Below are positions 25,679 to 33,883 of a stretch of 64,000 bases of DNA, piece after piece (position 1 is the first letter of the stretch; each line of letters starts with the position of its first letter). Location of the stretch: NCBI GenBank assembly GCA_031460175.1, contig JAVKGW010000007.1, positions 1 through 64,000 of the forward strand. Direction: 5' to 3'. This stretch comes from Armatimonadota bacterium (GTDB lineage Bacteria; Sysuimicrobiota; Sysuimicrobiia; Sysuimicrobiales; Sysuimicrobiaceae). The notes under the pieces are model-generated. The model ran no database searches and had not been told where the DNA came from. It saw only the letters and a program-made list of their open reading frames with translations. The position numbers and the translations under genes were made by a program.

Positions 25679-27009
25679 GGGGGCTTCTGGCCGCCGCCGT
25701 GGTGGCCTGGGCGATCTTCCCCGCGGCGGCCGGCCCACCGAGCCTGCAGGCGGTGGTCGACGCGGCACCCGCGGGTGGCGAGGTGGTGGTGCGGGGCGTG
25801 GTGCTGGGCCCCGTGGTGGTCCGCAAGCCGCTGCGGATCCTGGGCGAGCCCGGCGCCGTGGTGGACGGGGGCGGGCAGGGGACCGTGGTGCGGGTGGAAG
25901 CACCGGGGGTGTACCTGGGGCGGCTGGTGATCCGGAACAGCGGCTCGGAGCTCAACACCGAGGACGCGGGCGTGTTCGTGGGGGCTCCCGGCGCGGTGCT
26001 GGAGGACCTGGTGCTGGAGGACGTCCTGTTCGGGCTGAACCTCAAGCAGGCGGACGGGGCCGTGGTCCGCCGCGTGCGGATCTCCGGCAAGCCCCTGCCC
26101 CTGAACCGGCGCGGGGACGCGATCCGGCTGTGGTACAGCCAGCGGGTGACCCTGACGGACGTGCGGGTGGAGCGGATGCGGGACGTCCTCCTGTGGTTCA
26201 CGGAGGGGTCGGTGCTGCACCGCCTGCAGGTGCGCGGGTCCCGGTACGGGGTCCACTACATGTACGCGCACCGCACGCCGCTGCTGGACAGCAGCCTGGA
26301 AGGAAACGCGGTCGGCGCGTACATCATGTACAGCACGGGCGTGCGGGTGGAGGGCAACCGGTTCCTCCACAACCGCGACCTCCCTGGGGTGGGACTCGCC
26401 TTCAAGGAGTCCGACGCGGTGGTGGTCCGGCGCAACCTGCTGGTCGGGAACGCCACGGGGGTCTACCTGGATGCCACGCCCATGGGCGGGGAAGGCCGGG
26501 GCCGGTTCGAGGACAACGTGGTGGCCGGAAACGGGGTGGGGCTGGTGCTGTTGAGCAACGTGGTGGGCAACACCTTCACCGGCAATACCTTTGCGGCGAA
26601 CCGGGAGACGGTGCGCACGGAGGGCGGGGCGAACGCCCGCAACCGGTGGGCGGGAAACTACTGGGGGGAGTATGCGGGGGTGGACCTGGACGGGGACGGG
26701 GTGGGAGAGCTTCCCCATCGGCTGCGGCGGTGGTTCGAGTCCGTCTCGGAGAACGTCCCCGCGGCGGCCCTGCTGCACGGGAGCGTGGGGCTGAGCGCCC
26801 TGGAGTTCGCAGCCCGGGCCTTCCCCCTGTTTGCGCCCCAGGAGGTACTGGTGGATCCGAGGCCGCTCGTGCACCCGGTGGTCCCTGAGGAATTCGTACG
26901 GCTGGAGCGCTCCGCGCCGTTTGCCGCGGTCAGCCTTGGGCTGGCGACCTTGGGGATGGGGGTGGCATGGCAGGCATTGAGGCCGCGGAAATGGGAGGGG
27001 CCCCCGTGA
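25675..27009 (+). CDS. nosD: NosD-like periplasmic beta-helix copper maturation protein
   Basis: GTG start overlapping the previous stop; 444 residues. After a short signal peptide (1-18) come stacked right-handed beta-helix repeats, with many V-x-N-x-F/L and GNATGVYL-type rungs from about 60 to 330. A hydrophobic segment near 415-435 may anchor it. NosD works with NosF and NosY in making the copper sites of NosZ. Gene order nosD-F-Y is canonical. Confidence 0.93.
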   Translation: MRGLLAAAVVAWAIFPAAAGPPSLQAVVDAAPAGGEVVVRGVVLGPVVVRKPLRILGEPGAVVDGGGQGTVVRVEAPGVYLGRLVIRNSGSELNTEDAGVFVGAPGAVLEDLVLEDVLFGLNLKQADGAVVRRVRISGKPLPLNRRGDAIRLWYSQRVTLTDVRVERMRDVLLWFTEGSVLHRLQVRGSRYGVHYMYAHRTPLLDSSLEGNAVGAYIMYSTGVRVEGNRFLHNRDLPGVGLAFKESDAVVVRRNLLVGNATGVYLDATPMGGEGRGRFEDNVVAGNGVGLVLLSNVVGNTFTGNTFAANRETVRTEGGANARNRWAGNYWGEYAGVDLDGDGVGELPHRLRRWFESVSENVPAAALLHGSVGLSALEFAARAFPLFAPQEVLVDPRPLVHPVVPEEFVRLERSAPFAAVSLGLATLGMGVAWQALRPRKWEGPP

Positions 27010-27848
27010 TCCGCTGGCAGGGCGTCACGGTGCGGTTTGGGGACCGACTGGTGCTGCGGGGCGTGACCCTGGAGGTCTCTGCGGGTCAGCGGGTGGCGGT
27101 GGTGGGCCCGAACGGGGCCGGGAAGACCACGTTGCTGCGGTGCATGCTGGACCTGGTCCCCTACGAGGGCACGGTGACGGTGGGCGGCTTTGAAGCCAGA
27201 CGGGAGGGTACCCGGGCGCGGGCCCTGGTGGGCTATGTGCCCCAGCTCCCCGCTTTCCCCCCACATCTCACCGCTGCGGAGGTGGTGGCCCTGGTGCAGG
27301 AGCTGCGGGGCGAGACACCGGATCCCTGGTCCCTCCTGGAACAGGTGGGCCTCCGGGAGCACGGTCGCAAGCCCGCGGGTCAGCTCTCGGGCGGCATGCT
27401 CCGGAGGCTGGGGCTCGCCGTGGCCCTGGTCGGAGATCCCCCGGTGCTCGTGTTGGACGAGCCCACGAGCTACCTGGACCGGGAGGGGGAAGCGTGGCTT
27501 GCGGGATGGCTGCGGGAAGCCACGGGGAAGACCGTGGTGGTGGCGAGCCACCAGCTACGGCGCCTGGAGCGGCTCGTGGATCGGGTGGTGGCGCTGGAGG
27601 CGGGGGAGGTGGTGGCGGACGTGACCGCGGAGACCCTGCAGCGCCTGCACTGGGTGGAGGTGGTGGTACAAGGGCCGCACCCGGTTCCCCTGCCGGCCGG
27701 GGTGGAGGTCCTCGCAAGCCGCAACGGCGCCGTGCACCTCCGGGTGCCCGATGCGCTGCTTCTGGAACTCCTGAAAGCCCTGGAAGGTCGGCCCTTCCGG
27801 GTGCACGAGCCGGAGGTAGAAGACCTGCTGCGGGGGGTGCGGGGATGA
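27006..27848 (+). CDS. nosF: NosF-like ABC transporter ATPase
   Basis: Start is taken as GTG 27006, overlapping the nosD stop and preceded by GGGAGGGG; ATGs at 26967 and 26991 are alternatives. The 280-residue protein has Walker A GPNGAGKTT near residue 35, signature LSGGMLRRLGLA near 132, and Walker B VLVLDEPTSYLD near 150. It drives the NosDFY system. Its C-terminal 60 residues form an extra small domain. Confidence 0.92.
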   Translation: MIRWQGVTVRFGDRLVLRGVTLEVSAGQRVAVVGPNGAGKTTLLRCMLDLVPYEGTVTVGGFEARREGTRARALVGYVPQLPAFPPHLTAAEVVALVQELRGETPDPWSLLEQVGLREHGRKPAGQLSGGMLRRLGLAVALVGDPPVLVLDEPTSYLDREGEAWLAGWLREATGKTVVVASHQLRRLERLVDRVVALEAGEVVADVTAETLQRLHWVEVVVQGPHPVPLPAGVEVLASRNGAVHLRVPDALLLELLKALEGRPFRVHEPEVEDLLRGVRG

Positions 27849-28669
27849 CGGCCCTGGTCCTGGCCCGGTGGGACGCCCGCGCGAGCCTGCGGGACCGGTG
27901 GTTCCTCACCCTCGCCGCCGCCTTCGGTGTGCTCACCCTGGCCGCGGCGGCCACCTCCCTCGCGGGCCTCAAGGTAATCGGGCTTTCCTCCTTCGATCGG
28001 GCCGCGGCGGCCCTGGTCTCCCTCGCGCAGCTGTTCATCCCCCTCCTAGGGCTCACCCTGGGGGCGGTGTGGCTGGCAGGGGACCGGGAGACCGGAGCCC
28101 TCGCGTTCCTCCTCGCCCAGCCCGTCTCCCGGGGGACCCTCTACGCGGGGCGGTACGTGGGCGTGGGAGCTCCGGTGCTGGGCGCTGTCTGGCTCGGCTA
28201 CGGGGCCGCGGGGGTGGTGATGGCCTGGGGCGCGGGCACGGACCGGCTCGGACTCTTCCTCACCCTGGTGGGACTCTCGAGCCTGCTCGCTCTGGCGATG
28301 CTCTCCGTGGGGTTCCTGATCTCCGCCTTCGCGCCGACCCGAGGGAGGGCCCTGGGGGCAAGCCTATTTGCCTGGCTCGGGTTCGTGGTCCTGGGGGACC
28401 TCGGGGTGCTCACAGCCGCGGTGGGATTGCGGCTTCCGGCCCTGGGGCTCCTGCTCCTGGCCGCGATGAACCCGGTCTGTGCGTTCCGCATGGCGAGCCT
28501 GCTTGGGATTCCCCACAGCCCGGAGTTGCTCGGTCCCCTGGGTCTACTGGCCGTGGATCGGTTCGGGCAACTGGGTGCCGCCCTAGCCCTCGTAGGAGTG
28601 CTCCTGGCCTGGACCCTGGGGGCCTTCGTCGCGGGATTCCTCCGGTTCACGCGGATGCCTCAGCCGTGA
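27845..28669 (+). CDS. nosY: NosY-like ABC transporter permease
   Basis: ATG overlapping the nosF stop (ATGA); 274 residues with six hydrophobic segments. GDRETGALAFLLAQPVSR near residue 80 is the conserved cytoplasmic coupling region of the NosY/ABC-2 type. It forms the membrane part of NosDFY. Confidence 0.92.
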   Translation: MTALVLARWDARASLRDRWFLTLAAAFGVLTLAAAATSLAGLKVIGLSSFDRAAAALVSLAQLFIPLLGLTLGAVWLAGDRETGALAFLLAQPVSRGTLYAGRYVGVGAPVLGAVWLGYGAAGVVMAWGAGTDRLGLFLTLVGLSSLLALAMLSVGFLISAFAPTRGRALGASLFAWLGFVVLGDLGVLTAAVGLRLPALGLLLLAAMNPVCAFRMASLLGIPHSPELLGPLGLLAVDRFGQLGAALALVGVLLAWTLGAFVAGFLRFTRMPQP

Positions 28670-29043
28670 GAGGCGTGGCTCTCCTGTGCGCCCTGGCACT
28701 TGCCGCCTGCGCCTCCGTCTCCGCGGCCGAGGTTTCCGGAGAGGGGTGGAAGGCCCGGTTGGAGTGGTCACCGGCCTCACCCCGGGCCCTGCGGACCACG
28801 GCCTTGCGGCTTCGGATCGAGGACGGCTCGGGAAAGCCCCTGGGACTCTCGAAGCTACGCGCGGTGGCTTCCATGCCCGAGATGGTCCACGGGCCCGAGG
28901 AGATCCTCTTCCGGGAGGTGGCCCCAGGCCGCTACGAGGCCCAGCACGTCTTCTCCATGGACGGGCGGTGGGAGATCCGGGTAACGGGAGAATCAGGAGG
29001 CGTCCAGGTGCTAGCCTCCTTCAACCTGTCCGTGGGCCCCTAG
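28666..29043 (+). CDS. FixH/YtkA-like small lipoprotein of the nos cluster
   Basis: GTG overlapping the nosY stop; 125 residues. The N-terminal LAAC (Cys15) is a good lipobox, so it is probably anchored outside the inner membrane. The remaining domain has the YtkA/FixH pattern of beta strands with a Met/His-rich MPEMVHGPEE near 68 and MDGRWEIRV near 100. It occupies the slot where many clusters carry the copper lipoprotein NosL, which I do not see here. Copper handling is an inference. Confidence 0.75.
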   Translation: MRGVALLCALALAACASVSAAEVSGEGWKARLEWSPASPRALRTTALRLRIEDGSGKPLGLSKLRAVASMPEMVHGPEEILFREVAPGRYEAQHVFSMDGRWEIRVTGESGGVQVLASFNLSVGP

Positions 29044-29518
29044 CCGCCCGTGCGGGGGGCTGGGGATCGCGTACCCGCTCGACCCCCAGCATGTTCACCA
29101 CACCCCGGACTCCGGGGATCGCCTGCACGAGCTGTTCCACCCGCTCCCGATCCTCTCCGGAGGGCACCGTGCCCGTGAGGGTAACCCACCCGCACTCCAC
29201 CGCGGACCGCACCCGCTGGTGGGCCGGGAGGTGACGCCGCAGGATCCGCCGGACGGCCCGCACCAGCTCCAGGTCGCTCTCCGGGGCGGGGTGGGATCCC
29301 TGCGTGCTCAGGTGGTTCACCACGTCCAGAACCCCCGGGACCCGGTGGGCGGCCTCCTGGGCCGCGTACTTCTCCACCGCGCCGCTCACACGTCCCGTGA
29401 GGATGGCGATTCCGTTTTCCACGTGCGCCTGCACGCGCTCGGGATCCACCCGGCTGTCCACCTGGAACTCCTGCACCATCCGGCGATGCCTTCTCGTGTC
29501 CGCGGGCCGACCGGCCAT
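29021..29518 (-). CDS. BON-domain protein (two BON domains)
   Basis: ATG 29518 with a strong GGGAGGTGA site; 165 residues. Two BON repeats lie at about 10-75 and 82-150 (VENGIAILTGRVSG and VECGWVTLTGTVPSG are equivalent strands, then PGV..VVN). BON proteins bind membranes or stress-related partners. There is no signal peptide. It is convergent with the lipoprotein gene, overlapping it by 23 bp. Confidence 0.88.
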   Translation of the reverse strand: MAGRPADTRRHRRMVQEFQVDSRVDPERVQAHVENGIAILTGRVSGAVEKYAAQEAAHRVPGVLDVVNHLSTQGSHPAPESDLELVRAVRRILRRHLPAHQRVRSAVECGWVTLTGTVPSGEDRERVEQLVQAIPGVRGVVNMLGVERVRDPQPPARAARGPRTG

Positions 29519-29678
29519 GCTCTCACCTCCCGCCCACCACGAGGATAGGGAGGTCGCGGGTGCAGGGTGCATCGGCTGGGGAGGGGATCCGCGCGACCCT
29601 GGAAGTACCCGTGGGGTTCGCCCTCCTCCCTCCGAACTCCTCCCGCGGCCGCCTCGGAACGCGGGGATTCCCTCCCGC

Positions 29679-29696
29679 ATCGGGTCCGGACCCGAT
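29679..29696. promoter_or_regulatory. Perfect 18-bp palindrome, putative operator
   Basis: ATCGGGTCCGGACCCGAT is its own reverse complement. Best of the five copies in the two intergenic regions. Confidence 0.55.
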
Positions 29697-29712
29697 CCTT
29701 CTTCCCCCAAAA

Positions 29713-29730
29713 ATCGGGTCCCCATCCGAT
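29713..29730. promoter_or_regulatory. Second putative operator copy upstream of coxB
   Basis: ATCGGGTCCCCATCCGAT, an imperfect palindrome. With its flanks (29710-29735) it matches the reverse complement of the region around 22283-22308. Confidence 0.5.
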
Positions 29731-29789
29731 GCCCCACGTGAACCCCCTGTGTTCACTTGGAGTCAACCAAACCCCCTGGAGCGGGAAGG

Positions 29790-30569
29790 ATGCGTGCGGG
29801 AGCCCTGGTGGCCCTGTGGGTGGTGCTCAGTGCGTGGTTCCTGGGGATGGCGTCCCGGTTCGGCGCCTTCCCCCTGAGCGCGGCCCGGGAGGCGCAGGTG
29901 GCGGACCACGCCTTCCGCCTCCTCATGTTGCTCGCGAGCCCCGTGTTCGCCGCGGTGGTGAGCGTGCTGGTGTACGCGCTCGTGGCCCGCAGAGGCCGGG
30001 GCGATCCCCCGGAGGCCCCGGCACACGTCCCGGAGCACCCCCTCGTGCCCCGCCTCTGGTTCTTGATCACCGCAGTCCTGTGCGCCTACGTGGTCTACAA
30101 CCCGGGTCTCGTGGGGCTTGCGGAGATCCGCGGCGTTCCCATCGGGCGTCTGGTGGCCCACGGTCGGTACGCGGCGGTGGGGCTCCCGGAGCTCCCTCCG
30201 GGCGGGGAATTGGTGGTGCGGGTCCGGGCAAGCCGGTGGATCTGGCAGTTCGAATATCCGGAGCACGGGGTAACGAGCCGGGAGTTGGTGCTGCCCGTGG
30301 GGCAGCGGGTGCGGTTCGAGATCACCTCCACGGACATCGTGCACAGTTTCTGGATCCCCGCCTTCCGCACCAAGATCGACGCGGTGCCCAACCTGACCAC
30401 CTACCTGCACGTCACCCCCACCCGGACCGGATCCTTCGAGCAGAGCGTGGATTTGCGGGTGCAGTGCGCGGAGCTGTGCGGGGTGGGGCACGCCCTGATG
30501 GCTTCTCCGGTGCGGGTGGTGGAGCCTGAGGCCTTCGAGACCTGGGTCGCACAGCAGGCGCGGAGGTAG
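29790..30569 (+). CDS. coxB: Cytochrome c oxidase subunit II (CuA)
   Basis: Start is taken as ATG 29790; an upstream in-frame TTG at 29757 would add 11 residues. The 259-residue protein has two hydrophobic segments (about 5-25 and 40-63), plus a further one near 90, then a cupredoxin domain with VHSFW near 190 and CAELCGVGHALM near 226. These hold the CuA ligands C-x-E-x-C-x3-H-x2-M. No heme c motif is present, so it is not a caa3 fusion. Confidence 0.93.
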   Translation: MRAGALVALWVVLSAWFLGMASRFGAFPLSAAREAQVADHAFRLLMLLASPVFAAVVSVLVYALVARRGRGDPPEAPAHVPEHPLVPRLWFLITAVLCAYVVYNPGLVGLAEIRGVPIGRLVAHGRYAAVGLPELPPGGELVVRVRASRWIWQFEYPEHGVTSRELVLPVGQRVRFEITSTDIVHSFWIPAFRTKIDAVPNLTTYLHVTPTRTGSFEQSVDLRVQCAELCGVGHALMASPVRVVEPEAFETWVAQQARR

Positions 30570-30573
30570 GCCC

Positions 30574-32403
30574 ATGCGGGTTCTTGCGCCCATCCTGAAA
30601 GGCATCCTCTACGGAGCCGTGGGGTACGTCCTGGGCGGCCCTGCCTTGGCCACACCGGTGCGGGCCCTGGGGGGGAGTTTCCCCTTCGATCTGGAGCTGG
30701 CCACGGGTTCCCTGTTGGGCACCGTGGGGTGGCTCGCGGGCGTGGGCATGTGGGAGGTGTGGGCCCGGGGATGGTTCGGACTCCCGCTCCGGCCGTGGCC
30801 GGAGGAAGACGGGATCGCCCGCTACTTTCGGTTCACCACGGACCACAAGGTGATCGGCATCCAGTACCTGGTGACCTTCCTGGGCCTGTTCTTCCTGGGC
30901 GGGGCGCTGGCCATGCTCATGCGGTGGGAGCTGCTGCGCCCGGGCCAGCAGCTGCTGACGTTGAACGGCTTCAACCAGGTGATGAGCCTGCACGGCATCA
31001 TCATGATCGCGGTGGCCGTGGCCATCTTCCTGGGGGGGCTGGGCAACTACTGCGTGCCCTTGATGATCGGTGCCCGCGACATGGCCTTCCCCCGGATCAA
31101 CGCCCTCAGCTACTGGCTCACCCCGCCCGTGGCCGTGATGCTGCTGGCAAGCCTGCTGGTGGGCGGATGGGACTCCGGGTGGACCGCCTACCCGCCCCTC
31201 AGCGAGGTGAACGCCCCGGGGCAGGTGCTCATGATCGTGGCGGTGGTCCTCTTCGGCCTCTCCTCCATCCTGGGCGGCATCAACTTCCTCGTGACCATCG
31301 CCCGCCTGCGGGCCCCGGGCCTTACGTGGAGCCGACTCCCCATCTTTGCCTGGTCCGTGTTCGCGGCGTCGCTTCTGAGCTTCATCTTCACCCAGTACCT
31401 GGCCGCAAGCCTGCTCATGGTGCTGCTGGACCGGGTGGCGGGGATGAGCTCCTTCCACTTCGCCCGGGGCGGGACGCCCGTGGTGTACCAGCAGCTCTTC
31501 TGGTTCTACTCCCATCCTGCGGTGTACATCATGATCCTGCCCGCCTTCGGCGCGGCCCTGGAGGTGATCACCCACTTCGCCCGCACGCCCCTGTACGCCT
31601 ACCGCTGGGTGGTGGGGGGATTCCTGGGCATCGTGGGCCTGAGCGGCATCGTGTGGGCCCACCACAACTTCACGAGCGGCATGCCCGACTGGATGCACGC
31701 GCCCATGATGGCCACCACGGAGGCCATCTCCGTGCCCACAGGCCTCGTGTTCCTCGGCGCCCTGGGAACGCTCATCCGGGGGAGGCTGTGGCTGCGGACC
31801 CCCATGCTGTTTGCCCTGGGCTGGGTGTGGAACTTCCTCATCGGCGGGATCACGGGGATCTTCAACGCGGACGTGGCCACAGACCTGCACCTGCACGACA
31901 CCTACTTCGTGGTGGGCCACTTCCACTACACCATCATGGGCGGGGAGATCTTCGCGTTGCTGGCTGCCCTGTACTACTGGTACCCGAAGATCACGGGCCG
32001 CATGTACGATGAGCGATTGGGCCGGCTGCACTTCTGGTGGACGTTCCTGGCCTTCAACGCCACGTTTTTGCCCATGTTCTGGGCAGGGCTGCACGGGATG
32101 AACCGCCGCATCGCGGACTATCCGGCTGCCCTGGCGGGGGTGAACTTCTGGACCAGCATCGCGGCCTTCCTCCTGGGTGCGGGTTTCCTCGTGTTCCTGT
32201 ACAACTTCGTGGCCAGCTGGGTGCGGGGCCCGCGGGCGGAGGCGAACCCCTGGCACGCCTCCACCCTGGAGTGGCAGGTGCCGAGCCCTCCGCCCGTGGA
32301 GAACTTCCCCGTCCCCCCCGCGGTGGTGGGCCCGCCCTACGTGTACGGCATCCCCGGAGTCCGGCATGCGGTGCTCGGCGTGGCAGGAGGGAGCCAGGAA
32401 TGA
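30574..32403 (+). CDS. coxA: Heme-copper oxidase subunit I (A2-like, YSHP motif)
   Basis: 609 residues. An extra N-terminal region with two hydrophobic stretches (to about 70) precedes the usual core starting at FRFTTDHKVIG. Heme and CuB ligands are present: MSLHG, YSHPAVY with the cross-link Tyr, WAHHNF, and HDTYFVVGHFHY. The D-channel Asp in GARDMAFPR is kept. The Glu of HPEVY is Ala with a Tyr-Ser pair before it, the A2 pattern. The K-channel Lys expected after VPTG is not there (VPTGLVFLG). It reduces O2 at the membrane; see findings. Confidence 0.93.
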   Translation: MRVLAPILKGILYGAVGYVLGGPALATPVRALGGSFPFDLELATGSLLGTVGWLAGVGMWEVWARGWFGLPLRPWPEEDGIARYFRFTTDHKVIGIQYLVTFLGLFFLGGALAMLMRWELLRPGQQLLTLNGFNQVMSLHGIIMIAVAVAIFLGGLGNYCVPLMIGARDMAFPRINALSYWLTPPVAVMLLASLLVGGWDSGWTAYPPLSEVNAPGQVLMIVAVVLFGLSSILGGINFLVTIARLRAPGLTWSRLPIFAWSVFAASLLSFIFTQYLAASLLMVLLDRVAGMSSFHFARGGTPVVYQQLFWFYSHPAVYIMILPAFGAALEVITHFARTPLYAYRWVVGGFLGIVGLSGIVWAHHNFTSGMPDWMHAPMMATTEAISVPTGLVFLGALGTLIRGRLWLRTPMLFALGWVWNFLIGGITGIFNADVATDLHLHDTYFVVGHFHYTIMGGEIFALLAALYYWYPKITGRMYDERLGRLHFWWTFLAFNATFLPMFWAGLHGMNRRIADYPAALAGVNFWTSIAAFLLGAGFLVFLYNFVASWVRGPRAEANPWHASTLEWQVPSPPPVENFPVPPAVVGPPYVYGIPGVRHAVLGVAGGSQE

Positions 32404-32594
32404 GCCGGTTGGCGCACAAGCTCCGGTTGGGCACACGGGTGTTCGGGACGCTCGCCGCCCTCACCGTTGTGGAGTGGTTCGCGGCCCGGTGGCCCGGATC
32501 GCTCCTGTGGCTGGGACTCATCGCCCTGGCCAAGACCGCCCTCATCGCGGAGTACTTCATGCACTACTCGCAGCTGGTACGGGGGGAGGAATAG
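32400..32594 (+). CDS. Small cytochrome c oxidase subunit IV-like membrane protein
   Basis: 64 residues from an ATG overlapping the coxA stop (ATGA). Two short hydrophobic stretches (about 14-28 and 34-50) end in AEYFMHYSQL, typical of the small subunit IV family that lies between subunits I and III in bacterial oxidases. Confidence 0.78.
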   Translation: MSRLAHKLRLGTRVFGTLAALTVVEWFAARWPGSLLWLGLIALAKTALIAEYFMHYSQLVRGEE

Positions 32595-32595
32595 C

Positions 32596-33156
32596 ATGCA
32601 CCGGGAAGCCGCCCGCCTGGGCCGGGAGGAGCTGCAGAACGCGCGGTTGGGCCTGTGGCTGTTTATCGTCTCGGAGGCGGCCCTCTTCAGCGCCTTCGTG
32701 GCGGCCCGCTACCTCAACCTCGGGACTGCCCGTCCTGCGGAGCTGAACCAGGCTTTGGGGCTGGCCATCACCGGGGTGCTGCTGTTCAGCAGCCTCACCG
32801 CGTACCGGGCGGAGACCTGCATCGCCCACGGGGATCGCCCGGGGTTTCTCCGCAACACGCTGTGGACCGTGCTGCTGGCCTCGGTGTTCCTGGTGGGCGT
32901 GGTGGTGGAGTGGGTAGAGGGCTTCCACTACTTCCCGCCCTCCACCCGGTACGGCACCAGCTTCTTCTCCCTCACGGGACTGCACGGGCTCCACGTGCTG
33001 AGCGGGGCGGTGCTGCTGTTGGGCGTCTACCTCCACGGCCGGCGGGGCCGCTACGGCCCCGGAGACTACTGGCCCGTGGAGGGGGTGGTGAAGTACTGGC
33101 ACTTCGTAGACGTGGCGTGGGTGTTCATCTATCCCACGCTTTACCTGGTGGGGTGA
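32596..33156 (+). CDS. coxC: Cytochrome c oxidase subunit III
   Basis: 186 residues from ATG 32596, one base after the previous stop. Five hydrophobic segments, with the conserved FSLTGLHGLHVLSG near 128 and YWHFVDVAWVFIYPTLYL at the end, match the short five-helix subunit III. It completes the coxB-A-small-C set. Confidence 0.93.
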   Translation: MHREAARLGREELQNARLGLWLFIVSEAALFSAFVAARYLNLGTARPAELNQALGLAITGVLLFSSLTAYRAETCIAHGDRPGFLRNTLWTVLLASVFLVGVVVEWVEGFHYFPPSTRYGTSFFSLTGLHGLHVLSGAVLLLGVYLHGRRGRYGPGDYWPVEGVVKYWHFVDVAWVFIYPTLYLVG

Positions 33157-33160
33157 GACC

Positions 33161-33883
33161 ATGACGGAACCCGTGGTGGCCCTCTCGCAACTCCTGGATG
33201 CCTTGAGCGAGGAGGCGGGTTGTCCGCTCCTCGTGGCCGCCCCGGACGGCACGCCCTTGGCGGCGCCCCGGCAGCACGTCATCCCGTGCCTGCAGGCGCC
33301 GAAGTGGGAGGGGGTGTGTCAGGGGGCCCGGGCGTTCCTCGCAGGTGGCCCTCCCGGGGCGGCGGGCGTGCGGACGTGCCCGAAGAACGCCCAACCACAC
33401 CTAGTGGTGCCCGTGGTCAACGGATCGCGGCAGGCGGTGGTGATGGCGGAGCTGTGGCTGGCCCGGAACCCCAGGACCATCCGGGCTCGGGCGGAGCGGA
33501 TGGCCCGGGTGGCCGCGGACCTGGTCCAGAAGGCCCTTCCCACCGGTCCACCGGAGGCGCGGGTCCCGGTGGGGGAGGTGCCTTCCCGGGTGGTGCGTCA
33601 AGCCCTGGCGGACGGCCGCCTCACCCCGGAGGGCCTGCGGCGTCTAAGAACCCGTTATCGCCTCTCGTGGCGGGAGGTAGAGGTGCTGGTCCTGTACTAC
33701 CTCACCGCCCACGGGCCGGACCAGCGGGTGCGGACCACGGTGGGCCAGGCCTTGGGCCTCACGGAGGGCTCCGTCCGGGAGTACGTGCGCCGGGTGCGAC
33801 GCAAGCTCGGGGTGCGGTTCCGGCGATCCCCGGAGGTGTGGGTGTGGGCCCGGGAGCAGGGGCTCACGCAGGAGGGGCGGTAG
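33161..33883 (+). CDS. Putative PocR-like sensory-domain transcriptional regulator
   Basis: 240 residues, 4 bp after coxC. The N-terminal 120 residues resemble a PocR-type ligand or metal sensor, with cysteines at 21, 43, 53 and 71 (EAGCP, IPCLQ, GVCQG, RTCPK). The C-terminal third has a helix-turn-helix of the sigma-region-4/LuxR type (LSWREVEVLVLYYL, LGLTEGSVREYVRRVRRKLG). Family assignment is by pattern only. Position suggests redox- or metal-responsive control of the oxidase genes. Confidence 0.6.
   Translation: MTEPVVALSQLLDALSEEAGCPLLVAAPDGTPLAAPRQHVIPCLQAPKWEGVCQGARAFLAGGPPGAAGVRTCPKNAQPHLVVPVVNGSRQAVVMAELWLARNPRTIRARAERMARVAADLVQKALPTGPPEARVPVGEVPSRVVRQALADGRLTPEGLRRLRTRYRLSWREVEVLVLYYLTAHGPDQRVRTTVGQALGLTEGSVREYVRRVRRKLGVRFRRSPEVWVWAREQGLTQEGR

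Larger units (their letters stand above)
29519..29789. promoter_or_regulatory. Divergent intergenic region with palindromic operators upstream of the oxidase operon
   Basis: 271 bp between the BON gene and coxB. It carries the perfect 18-bp palindrome ATCGGGTCCGGACCCGAT (29679-29696) and a second near-palindrome ATCGGGTCCCCATCCGAT (29713-29730), starting 34 bp apart and about 60-110 bp before the coxB start. The motif recurs ahead of the Rrf2-nos operon. The A-run before the second copy is the only AT-rich piece. Confidence 0.5.
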
